A program made the position numbers and the translations under genes. From Bacillus tianshenii (GTDB lineage Bacteria; Bacillota; Bacilli; Bacillales; Bacillaceae_N), in NCBI GenBank assembly GCA_020524525.2, contig CP129018.1, positions 1,554,115 to 1,618,114 on the forward strand: a stretch of DNA of 64,000 nucleotides, given 5' to 3'. This document shows positions 45,988-53,994 of this stretch, piece by piece (position 1 is the first letter of the stretch; the number at the start of each line of letters is the position of its first letter). Below the pieces are notes generated by a model. The model did no database searches, had not been told where the DNA came from, and saw only the letters and a list, made by a program, of their open reading frames with translations.

Positions 45988-47322
45988 TTAAGGTTTTCGA
46001 ATGATAAACTCCTCTAGCAGTAAGTTGGAAGCCGAATTAAATTGTAGACCTAACTTCCAGCCTCCAATTCCTGCAAGCTGATATTCACGTAGCAATTCAG
46101 CTTTAGCGAGGAATGAACGTGCATCTTCAAACCATACTTCATGGACGAAGCCATTATTATCTGTATATCTGAAATAAGGTTGCGCTGTTTCTGAATCATA
46201 GTGGATCTCACTTTGATAATACCTAGCTTTCTCTAGTGCTTTTTGCTGGGAGTACGCCGTTGCCTTTTTATTTGGGCCTGTAAGTGTCCAATCATACGCA
46301 TACATCGGAATACCAAGAATAATCTTATGCTTTGGAATACTCTGTGTTGCATATTTTACGGTTTGTTCTACTTTATTAATTGGAGCTATCGGTCCGCTTG
46401 GTCCTCCAGCCCAATGCCAATCATATGTCATAAGAAAGATATAATCCGCATGCTTTCCAAGTGTTTTATAGTCGTATGCCGCATGATACCCTGGATAATA
46501 ATCACCTTGAAGCGGAGGAACTGCTAGCGCCACTTTCATACCAGAAGGATGAAGCTTACTTGCTAAGGCTTTAATAAAAAGATTATATGCTTTTCGATCT
46601 TTTGGATCTAGCCCTTCAAAATCAATCACAATCCCTTCTAGATCATGCGCCTTTAACTGCCAGAAAATTTGATTAACAAGATTATTTCGAGCAGCAGGAT
46701 TGGTCATGACACGATGAGCAAGGCTTGGATCGAACCCTTTTGCCGTTAAGTTCGTAACGGTGGCATATGGATACATTCTTTTCTTCCATGCATAAGGAAT
46801 GTTTTCCGTTCCTGGAAGCTTACTTAAATTACCTGAGGCATCTGGGTGAAACTCAAAAAAAGCGATATTACTTAGCTGATTTTCATACTGTTCGATTATC
46901 CGTTCAGCTTTATCTGTTTGATAACTAGGGACAAAGAAGGCGCCTGTCATAATCGGTCTTTTATAACGTTTTGGTATTTGCAGAGTTTGAGCCGGCATAA
47001 TTAAGCTCGAATCCAGCTGATTATGCTTCATTAATTGTGTGATTGAAAGCGAATGGTTGCTAGCTATTTCGTATAACGATTCATTCTGTCTTACAATATA
47101 CCGTTGTCCGGGAATAAGGAGAACTTGACCTGGCACAAGTGTTTCTTCTTTATCTAATTGATTAAGCTCTATGACTGTTTGAAGCGGAATATCATATACT
47201 TTTGCAATCTTCCACAAACTATCTCCTTGCCGTACCTCATAAATGACACTTGCTTTTGAATCTAACGGGTTACATAGCAAGATTATGGTTAATAAGAATA
47301 AACTGCATACTACTTTATTCAA
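45988..47322 (-). CDS. LysM-GH18 glycosidase, SleL/YaaH-like
   Basis: A 444-residue protein: N-terminal hydrophobic signal (VVCSLFLLTIILLCNP), two LysM repeats (about 27-73 and 75-119, with QGDSLWKIAKVYDIPLQTV and QNESLYEIASNHSLSITQ), and a GH18 barrel (about 125-440). The catalytic motif is GIVIDFEGL with Glu as acid. Related proteins (SleL, YaaH, YdhD) cleave spore-cortex peptidoglycan during germination. I prefer the TTG at 47322, since AGGAGG ends nine bases before it and overlaps the ATG at 47331. Confidence 0.9.
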   Translation of the reverse strand: MNKVVCSLFLLTIILLCNPLDSKASVIYEVRQGDSLWKIAKVYDIPLQTVIELNQLDKEETLVPGQVLLIPGQRYIVRQNESLYEIASNHSLSITQLMKHNQLDSSLIMPAQTLQIPKRYKRPIMTGAFFVPSYQTDKAERIIEQYENQLSNIAFFEFHPDASGNLSKLPGTENIPYAWKKRMYPYATVTNLTAKGFDPSLAHRVMTNPAARNNLVNQIFWQLKAHDLEGIVIDFEGLDPKDRKAYNLFIKALASKLHPSGMKVALAVPPLQGDYYPGYHAAYDYKTLGKHADYIFLMTYDWHWAGGPSGPIAPINKVEQTVKYATQSIPKHKIILGIPMYAYDWTLTGPNKKATAYSQQKALEKARYYQSEIHYDSETAQPYFRYTDNNGFVHEVWFEDARSFLAKAELLREYQLAGIGGWKLGLQFNSASNLLLEEFIIRKP

Positions 47323-47440
47323 AAGTTCCATCCTCCTAAACATTTTGCTTATTTTATCTTTTGGTATAAATAAGGAAACTATTCAGAGATATGGAAAAAG
47401 TGAAACTTTCTGCTGCAAGCATTCGTTATAAAATGCAAAA

Positions 47441-47464
47441 AACCCAGACCATTTAGTCTGGGTT
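47441..47464 (-). terminator. Terminator of the HesB-like gene
   Basis: AACCCAGAC / GTCTGGGTT hairpin; the minus strand continues with TTTTTTG. Its presence shows the full-length frame past the UGA is transcribed. Confidence 0.88.
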
Positions 47465-47471
47465 TTCTGTA

Positions 47472-47756
47472 TTAACACGCGCCTCCTGGGGCGTTGCGCA
47501 TTACAAGGCCTTTTCCATTTGGTGTGTCACGAACATCTAATGTCACATGTTCAACGAATTGAACGACAATTGGTTCTATTGCAAGGTTAATGCCATTAAC
47601 TACACGTACATCATCTTTACTTTTGGGCTCCTCCAGAGCCAAGCTCAATTGTGGGCCTCCTCAGCCCATACCTGCAAAGAAAATGCGAAGCGTACTTTGG
47701 TTATGTTCAGCAAGTGCCTCTTGTATTATGGCTTTTGCCTCATTTGTAATCTCCAT
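47472..47756 (-). CDS. HesB/IscA-like protein with an in-frame UGA at the conserved Cys codon (candidate selenoprotein)
   Basis: Read through, this is 94 residues: MEITNEAKAIIQEALAE, then FFAGMG-[UGA]-GGPQLSLALEEP, and the C-terminal DVRDTPNGKGLVMRNAPGGAC. The UGA is codon 32 (47661-47663), exactly where relatives have Cys in GFGCGGP. No other stop occurs up to 47472. A GGGGTGA ribosome site precedes the ATG at 47756 and a terminator follows. A hairpin GGCTC-TGGAG-GAGCC starts 20 bases after the UGA. If UGA is decoded as selenocysteine this is a HesB-like selenoprotein; if not, it is a 31-residue truncated pseudogene. Confidence 0.72.
47626..47640 (-). other. Hairpin downstream of UGA, possible bacterial SECIS
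   Basis: Five-bp stem GGCTC / GAGCC with the loop TGGAG. The apical loop is 25 bases after the UGA and has a G among its first two bases, which fits the general layout of bacterial SECIS elements. Confidence 0.45.
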
Positions 47757-47821
47757 TTTCTCACCCCATTTATTTTTCTCTTAGTTGTTATCATACTATA
47801 GGGGCTATATGAAGTTCAATT

Positions 47822-48532
47822 CTAAAACCCTGTAAAACCGCCAAAGAAGTTATTTGTCATATAAGACGCAACTTTTGTCATCCAGTCAAAGTACAAAACA
47901 ACCCCCATCAAAATCATCAAATATCCGCCAATTTGCATTAACTTTTGGTTATGACGTTTAATCCATTTCATCTTTCCAATAAAGAACGCCATTAGGAAAA
48001 ACGGAATCGAAAAGCCGAGAATATAGGCAAACATATAAAACATGCTCTGTTCAGGGTTGGTTATGCCAAGTGCAATAATCGCAGCAAGAATCGGCCCTGT
48101 ACAAGGCGTCCAGCCAGCTGCAAATCCAATTCCAATTAAACTTGATCCTAAATAACCAGATGGCCGGTTTTTAATTTGCAGCTTTTTATCCTGCATCAGA
48201 AATTTCGGTTTGAAAATACCGACAATCACAAAACCGAAGAAAATAATAAAAATTGCACCAACCTGACGAATTAAATCACTAAAACGAACAAAAAGTTCAC
48301 CAATCAATGTCGTCGATAAGCCAAGGGCAATAAAGATAATTGAAAAGCCGAGCAAAAAGAAAAGCGTATGTAAAATCGCTCTTTTCTGCATAAATCCATT
48401 ATCTTCTTTCAATTCATTTACCGATACACCTGTTATATAGGAAATAAACGCTGGGTACAACGGTAAACAGCATGGCGAAATAAACGATAAAAACCCTGCC
48501 CCAAATGCGAGGATAATATTTACTTCATTCAA
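47822..48532 (-). CDS. ccdA: Cytochrome c biogenesis protein CcdA
   Basis: A 236-residue DsbD-family membrane protein with six helices and two redox cysteines, one in SFISPCCLPLYPAF (helix 1) and one in GWTPCTGPILAAI (helix 4). It carries reducing power from cytosolic thioredoxin to extracellular partners such as ResA and StoA for cytochrome c maturation and spore-cortex formation. The start appears to be TTG at 48532 after AGGTGATC. Confidence 0.92.
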   Translation of the reverse strand: MNEVNIILAFGAGFLSFISPCCLPLYPAFISYITGVSVNELKEDNGFMQKRAILHTLFFLLGFSIIFIALGLSTTLIGELFVRFSDLIRQVGAIFIIFFGFVIVGIFKPKFLMQDKKLQIKNRPSGYLGSSLIGIGFAAGWTPCTGPILAAIIALGITNPEQSMFYMFAYILGFSIPFFLMAFFIGKMKWIKRHNQKLMQIGGYLMILMGVVLYFDWMTKVASYMTNNFFGGFTGF

Positions 48533-48618
48533 TATTGATCACCTAAACCTTTCCACTTTTATGGAATTATGATATCTGTAGCATAAAACAAATATATCAA
48601 GAATTTGTGCATCAAAAA

Positions 48619-48650
48619 AACTTCCGAAACAACGAAGTGCTTCGGAAGTT
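48619..48650 (-). terminator. Terminator of the pro operon
   Basis: AACTTCCGAA / TTCGGAAGTT hairpin with a long T run on the minus strand. Confidence 0.9.
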
Positions 48651-48659
48651 TTTGTAGAG

Positions 48660-49925
48660 TTATCGAATTTGTCCGTTCCCTTTCATCATATACTTTACAG
48701 TTGTAAGAGCTGGTAACCCCATTGGTCCGCGTGCATGAAGCTTTTGGGTAGAAATCCCGATTTCTGCGCCAAAACCGAGTGCACTTCCATCTGTAAAGCG
48801 TGTGCTTGCGTTATGGTAAAGAGCTGCAGCATCGACAAGCGTTAGGAATCGTTTTGCAGTTTCTTCATTTTCTGTAATGATTGCTTCTGAATGCTTTGTA
48901 CCATATGTTTCAATATGATCAATTGCTTCATCCACATTTGCAACTGACTTAATAGCAATGTTTAAGCTTAAATACTCATTTGCCCAGTCGCTTTCTTCAG
49001 CAAGCTTTGCACCTGGAATTGCTGAGACAACCGCTTCATCACCGTGCACGCCGATGCCGGCTTCATTTAAAGCGTCGATTAATGCATCTTTGTTTGCTTC
49101 AAGCCACTTTTCATGCACGACAAGTGTTTCCGCTGCATTACAAACTGCAGGACGATCTGTTTTTGCATTGATTAGAATAGAGATTGCTTTATCTACATCT
49201 GCTTGGTCATCGATATAAAGGTGACAATTCCCTACTCCTGTTTCAAGTACAGGTACTGTTGCATTTTCCACTACAGCATTGATAAGTGAGCCGCCACCAC
49301 GCGGGATAAGCACATCAATATGCTGCTTCATTGTAAACAGTTCTTTTGTTGCAGAGCGGTCTGTGCTATCGATAAACTGAATCGCTTCTACTGGAATCTT
49401 TGTATCTGCTAACGCTTCATGCATAACCGCCACAATTGCTTTATTGGAAGTAATCGCAGAAGAACCGCCTTTTAACACGATTGCATTTCCAGATTTTAAG
49501 GCAAGACCTGTTGCATCAACTGTCACATTTGGACGAGCTTCATAAATCATGCCGATAACACCAAGTGGCACTCGAACTGTTTCAACTTTTAGCCCATTAT
49601 CCAATGTCCAGCTCGATTCTACGACTCCTGAAGGGTCAGTGTGACCTGCCACTTCACGAAGTCCGCTTGCAAAGTCCGAAATCCGTTCCTTTGATAAGGC
49701 AAGGCGGTCCATAAATGCCTCATCGAAACCTTTTTCGCGCCCCTTCTCAAGGTCTTCTTCATTTGCTTGTAAAATGGTTTCATAGCTTGCTTCTAATTTA
49801 TCTGCAATGATATGAAGTGCTTCATTTTTTTCTTCTGTTGTTAGTAGACTTAATGCTTTTGCTGCTTTCTTTGCTTCAATCGCTTGCTCTTCAACCTTCG
49901 AAATGTTTTCTTTTACTAGTGTCAC
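48660..49925 (-). CDS. proA: Gamma-glutamyl phosphate reductase
   Basis: A 421-residue NADPH enzyme of the aldehyde dehydrogenase fold that reduces gamma-glutamyl phosphate to the semialdehyde in proline synthesis. It has GVIGMIYEARPNVTVDA, LKGGSSAITSNKAIV, the catalytic Cys in PAVCNAAETLVVH and HARGPMGLPALTTVK. The start is GTG at 49925 behind AAGGAGG; the longer in-frame extension overlaps proB and is rejected. Confidence 0.96.
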   Translation of the reverse strand: MTLVKENISKVEEQAIEAKKAAKALSLLTTEEKNEALHIIADKLEASYETILQANEEDLEKGREKGFDEAFMDRLALSKERISDFASGLREVAGHTDPSGVVESSWTLDNGLKVETVRVPLGVIGMIYEARPNVTVDATGLALKSGNAIVLKGGSSAITSNKAIVAVMHEALADTKIPVEAIQFIDSTDRSATKELFTMKQHIDVLIPRGGGSLINAVVENATVPVLETGVGNCHLYIDDQADVDKAISILINAKTDRPAVCNAAETLVVHEKWLEANKDALIDALNEAGIGVHGDEAVVSAIPGAKLAEESDWANEYLSLNIAIKSVANVDEAIDHIETYGTKHSEAIITENEETAKRFLTLVDAAALYHNASTRFTDGSALGFGAEIGISTQKLHARGPMGLPALTTVKYMMKGNGQIR

Positions 49926-49974
49926 CAAATTCCTCCTTGAAGTTTTCTTACTTTCATCAAACCAGTTTGAGCTT

Positions 49975-51102
49975 TTATACACCCATAGGTATTGAGACGT
50001 CTAAATGACAGACAAGATGCTCACGTTTCACTGCAATGTCTTTACTTTGTGAATACTGTTCATTCTCTGCGTAGGATTTTAAGTCGTCAGATGTAAAGTT
50101 CACAACACCTAAGCCTACTTCATCTCCTTCTATATGCTGAATGCGCACGACATCACCAGCAGTAAAGGTTCCTTGTACATGGTAAATGTCTTTAAGCAGA
50201 ATCGGTTCTTCTTTATCAATAACGTATTTCTTCGCTCTATGGTTAAGCACCACGTCACCTTTTGGTCCTGAATTAAATGCAATCCATTGTTTCTTTTGAT
50301 TCAGGTTTTCCATATCATTTGGCGCTTCAAAATATGTGCCAGTTGCTTCGTACTCTACCGCATCCTTTAAAATATTCGGTACACCAGCTTTCCCTAAGAA
50401 GGCAGGAATACCTGATGCCATTGCAATCTTAAAGGCATCAATTTTTGAACGCATACCACCTGTGCCAACACTGCTTCCTGGCTCACCGGCCATGTCTTCG
50501 ATATCATCTGTAATTTCTTCCACACGGTCGAGTAATTTTGCGTTTGGATTTTTGCGTGGGTCATCATTATATAACCCGTCAATATCTGAAAGAATGATTA
50601 ACATATCTGCACTCACTAATCCTGCTACTTTAGCAGATAAAGTATCATTATCACCGAACTTCAAACGGTCGATTGTAACCGTATCATTTTCATTGACGAT
50701 TGGGATAATGCCACGCTCTAGTAAGACATTAATCGTATTACGCGCGTTATTGTACCGTTTCTCATCGGAAAAATCACTGCGTGTGATTAAAATTTGTGAA
50801 CCGACATATCCGTGCGATAGTAAAAGGTCCGAATATGCTTCAATTAATAAACCTTGACCAATAGATGCTGCTGCCTGCTTTTCAGGTAATGATTCTGGAC
50901 GAGAGAGGCAGCCAAGCTTTCGATATCCTGCTGCTACTGCACCAGAGGATACGAGTAAGACTTCGTGTCCCGCCTCTTTTACTTGTACAATTTCATCTAC
51001 TAGGTTTTCTAATTTTCGACGGCTCATCTCTCCATGTTGGCTTGTTAATGAGCTGCTTCCAATTTTGATAACGACTCGTTTCTGTTTATTGTCCTGGGAC
51101 AC
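49975..51102 (-). CDS. proB: Glutamate 5-kinase
   Basis: A 375-residue enzyme with an amino-acid-kinase domain (VVIKIGSSSLTS, VSSGAVAAGY, NENDTVTIDRLKFGDND, SVGTGGMRSKIDA) and a C-terminal PUA domain (about 280-365). It phosphorylates glutamate and is usually inhibited by proline. GTG start at 51102 after AGGAGTGA. proC ends 56 bases upstream. Confidence 0.96.
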   Translation of the reverse strand: MSQDNKQKRVVIKIGSSSLTSQHGEMSRRKLENLVDEIVQVKEAGHEVLLVSSGAVAAGYRKLGCLSRPESLPEKQAAASIGQGLLIEAYSDLLLSHGYVGSQILITRSDFSDEKRYNNARNTINVLLERGIIPIVNENDTVTIDRLKFGDNDTLSAKVAGLVSADMLIILSDIDGLYNDDPRKNPNAKLLDRVEEITDDIEDMAGEPGSSVGTGGMRSKIDAFKIAMASGIPAFLGKAGVPNILKDAVEYEATGTYFEAPNDMENLNQKKQWIAFNSGPKGDVVLNHRAKKYVIDKEEPILLKDIYHVQGTFTAGDVVRIQHIEGDEVGLGVVNFTSDDLKSYAENEQYSQSKDIAVKREHLVCHLDVSIPMGV

Positions 51103-51158
51103 TCTATCACTCCTGTTTTATAGTTCGAATCCGTTTTTCTCATTTCTTTCCGTTCAAT

Positions 51159-52001
51159 TTAGACGGTTGCGTATTTTCGTTCTAGCTGTTCACTTAATTC
51201 TTTTGAACGTTTCGCTGCACCTTTAATCGCTTCTCCAATTGCTTCTCCACCGCCATGTTTAGCTAATGCATCAAGACCAGCTGCTGTCGTACCGTTTGGA
51301 GATGTGACATTTTCACGCAGCTGTGATGGCGTTTCTTCACGTTCAATCATCATTTTTGCAGCACCTAAAATCGTTTGCGCACCAATTTCTCTCGCTTGTT
51401 CTGGTTCTAGACCAGCTTCCATTCCAGTACGTTCAATATGCTCCATTAAATGATAGAAATATGCTGGGCCGCTTCCAGCAATCCCTGTAAAGATATCCAT
51501 TTTCTCTTCATCCATAATATAGACTTGACCAATTGCCTGTAGTAATTCCTTTGCCATCATCACTTTGTCCATTCCTACATGACGCCCTGGTGAAATAGCA
51601 GTTGCAGATTCACCAATCATGCTTGAAGTGTTTGGCATAACCCGAATAACCTGCTGGCCATATTTCAAGTTCTCTTCCATAAATGGTGTTGAAATACCAG
51701 CCAGTACAGAAAGAACGGTTTGGTCTGGACGAATATCATCTTTAATAGAAGCTAATGCTTTTTCAGCATCTTTCGGCTTCATTGCTAATATAAACATATC
51801 TATTTCTTCAAAGAAAAGTTCTTCTTTCTTCATTGCCCGAATTCCATATTTATTTCTCATTTCTTGTAGTCGCTCTTCATTACTTCTATTTGTAACAATC
51901 ACTTGTTCACGTGGTAACTTTTCTGATTCAACAATTCCTGCAATCATGGCTTCTGCCATAGAACCTGCCCCTAAAAATGCGACAGTTTGATTTTTAAGCA
52001 T
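51159..52001 (-). CDS. proC: Pyrroline-5-carboxylate reductase
   Basis: A 280-residue NAD(P)H enzyme that makes proline. It has the Rossmann motif FLGAGSMAEAMIAGI, VIRVMPNTSSMIGESAT, GSGPAYFYHLME and the signature ENVTSPNGTTAAGLDAL. The ATG at 52001 follows GGAGGG by about 11 bases; the upstream in-frame extension is not supported. It leads proC-proB-proA, so all three steps are in one unit. Confidence 0.95.
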   Translation of the reverse strand: MLKNQTVAFLGAGSMAEAMIAGIVESEKLPREQVIVTNRSNEERLQEMRNKYGIRAMKKEELFFEEIDMFILAMKPKDAEKALASIKDDIRPDQTVLSVLAGISTPFMEENLKYGQQVIRVMPNTSSMIGESATAISPGRHVGMDKVMMAKELLQAIGQVYIMDEEKMDIFTGIAGSGPAYFYHLMEHIERTGMEAGLEPEQAREIGAQTILGAAKMMIEREETPSQLRENVTSPNGTTAAGLDALAKHGGGEAIGEAIKGAAKRSKELSEQLERKYATV

Positions 52002-52060
52002 GTGGGTATGTCCCTCCGATTTGTTCGTGTTTTTGTTCGTACAAATTAACAACAGTAACG

Positions 52061-52088
52061 ATCATAACAAACTATTATCTCTATTCAA
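52061..52088 (-). promoter_or_regulatory. Promoter of proCBA
   Basis: On the minus strand TTGAAT and TATGAT are separated by 16 bases, 60 bases before the proC start. Confidence 0.6.
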
Positions 52089-52234
52089 GGTACTTTTTAT
52101 AATTAATCCGTATTAATGCGAGAAAGTCGGTGAAAGCGTCACCATTAATAGAAAATCCCGTCTAATCCCACTTTTTGCGCATAGGGGTTACGAGAGAGTA
52201 CGAAACGAGTAATGAATGAAGACTCAGTTCATGA

Positions 52235-52270
52235 AAAAAACGACGCACAGTGGATTGCTCGCCGTTTTTT
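52235..52270. terminator. Terminator-like hairpin of unclear target
   Basis: AAAAAACGACG and CGCCGTTTTTT can pair with one mismatch around a 14-base loop. T runs lie on both sides. No gene ends nearby, so it may be an orphan terminator or insulate proC from the symporter. Confidence 0.5.
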
Positions 52271-52728
52271 CCCTAAATCGATATTAGGTTTTTGATGATA
52301 AAAGATGACCAATTTTCCGCCAATTATGTACCAATACAAGCTGAACAATTGTTATTAGCAAAGAAAAGAAGAACCAGAATGTATTACTAATCATTCTCTA
52401 TTTTAAGTTTCATATATAAAAAGCGTCACTAATAGAAAAAAATACAAAAAAAATCTTACTTTCGTTTGAATTCTATAAAAAAAAGGAATTAAATAAGTAA
52501 ACTTTTACGTTTCTTTATGTCTATCCTCTTGCTTTTTTAATATAATTTTCCTCTCCCCAATGCTATTACACCGTTGTGAATTTTTATCATTTTATTTTGT
52601 ATATTGCGGATTTTATAATTTATGTTTAAAATGTTCTTTGGGCTTTACCATGCTAAATCAAACATGAAATATTCAAAAAAGTAGCATCCTTTCAACAATT
52701 ACATTTTAAAATCAGAGGTGAAACAACA

Positions 52729-53955
52729 ATGAAATTATCGACTAAGATTATTATTGGCCTTGTATTAGGGGCAATTACAGGTATTGTACTTAACTTAGCA
52801 TCTCCAGATCTTTTCGATGGATTGGACAAGTACTTACTTGGCCCAGTAGGTACAATTTTCTTGAATCTAATTAAAATGCTCGTTGTTCCAATTGTATTCT
52901 TTTCAATCACTCTCGGAACAGCTGGACTGGGCGATCCGAAAAAATTAGGTCGCATCGGACTGAAGACGATTACATTCTTTCTTATCACAACTGCAATCGC
53001 TATCACAATTGCAATGTCGCTAGCTTATGTGGTGGAACCAGGTGCTGCAGGGTCTTTTGATACGTCAAATGCTGAGTTTAAAGAAGAAGAAGCACCACCT
53101 ATTATGGACACGCTTATTAACATCATCCCTACCAACCCTATTAAAGCAATGGTAGATGGTGAAATGCTACAAATCATTTCTTTCTCTGTATTAGTTGGAC
53201 TCGGAATCACAATGCTAGGAAGAAAAGCAAAAGGACTATACGACATTATCGATCAAGGTAATGAATTGATGATGTACCTTGTAAACCTCATTATGTACAC
53301 GGCTCCATATGGTGCATTTGCCTTGATTGCATCCGCAGTCGGAAGCCAAGGTTTTGATGCGTTGAAGGCAATGGGATTATATATGATTGTCGTTGCCACT
53401 GCATTAATTATTCATGGTATTGTTACGTATGGTTTAGCCGTTATGCTGATTGCCAAAAAGAGCCCGCTATGGTTCTTTAAAGAATTTGCTCCAGCAATGA
53501 GTGTAGCGTTCAGTACATCAAGCAGTAGTGCAACATTGCCAGTATCTATGCAGACAGCTCAAAAACGACTTAATGTACCTGAGCCAATCAGCAGCTTCGT
53601 TCAACCGTTGGGTGCTACAATCAACATGGATGGAACCGCTATCATGCAAGGTGTTGCAACAATATTCATTGCCCAAGTATATGATGTACAGCTTACATTC
53701 GTTCAATTAATTATGGTTATTTTAACTGCTGTATTAGCAAGTATCGGAACAGCCGGTGTCCCAGGTGTTGGTCTTATCATGCTTGCGATGGTTCTTAAGC
53801 AAGTTGGCCTTCCGGTTGAAGGTATTGCCTTAATTATCGGGGTTGACCGTCTTCTTGATATGACAAGAACAGCGATTAACATTGCTGGTGATGCAACTTG
53901 TGCATTAGTTGTTTCAGAGACAGAACAAAGACGTGAACAAAAAGCGAAAGCATAA
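52729..53955 (+). CDS. Dicarboxylate/amino acid:cation symporter (DAACS family)
   Basis: A 408-residue membrane protein with the DAACS fold: eight helices and two re-entrant hairpins. Hallmarks are the serine-rich STSSSSATLPVS, NMDGTAIMQGVA and the substrate-binding RLLDMTRTAINIAGDA, where Arg and Asp set specificity for acidic substrates. Likely solutes are glutamate/aspartate or C4-dicarboxylates with sodium or protons, like GltP/GltT/DctP. GAGGTGA precedes the ATG. Monocistronic. Confidence 0.92.
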   Translation: MKLSTKIIIGLVLGAITGIVLNLASPDLFDGLDKYLLGPVGTIFLNLIKMLVVPIVFFSITLGTAGLGDPKKLGRIGLKTITFFLITTAIAITIAMSLAYVVEPGAAGSFDTSNAEFKEEEAPPIMDTLINIIPTNPIKAMVDGEMLQIISFSVLVGLGITMLGRKAKGLYDIIDQGNELMMYLVNLIMYTAPYGAFALIASAVGSQGFDALKAMGLYMIVVATALIIHGIVTYGLAVMLIAKKSPLWFFKEFAPAMSVAFSTSSSSATLPVSMQTAQKRLNVPEPISSFVQPLGATINMDGTAIMQGVATIFIAQVYDVQLTFVQLIMVILTAVLASIGTAGVPGVGLIMLAMVLKQVGLPVEGIALIIGVDRLLDMTRTAINIAGDATCALVVSETEQRREQKAKA

Positions 53956-53960
53956 AGACA

Positions 53961-53994
53961 ATAAACCCTCTAGCATGTTGGCTAGAGGGTTTAT
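53961..53994. terminator. Terminator overlapping the topB stop codon
   Basis: Perfect hairpin ATAAACCCTCTAGC / GCTAGAGGGTTTAT with six loop bases; shared by the converging symporter and topB genes. Confidence 0.9.

Larger units (their letters stand above)
52002..52728. other. 727-base intergenic region between proC and the symporter gene
   Basis: AT-rich with no convincing ORF. It holds a proC promoter (52061-52088), a long hairpin flanked by A and T runs (52235-52270), and the symporter promoter area. I see no T-box specifier or AGGGTGG antiterminator element. Confidence 0.6.

Noticed and set aside
47547-47801. Plus-strand frame over the HesB-like gene
   Set aside because: It is a shadow; the minus strand has the family motifs, ribosome site and terminator.
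52002-52200. T-box leader before proC
   Set aside because: No AGGGTGGNACCGCG-like element on the minus strand.
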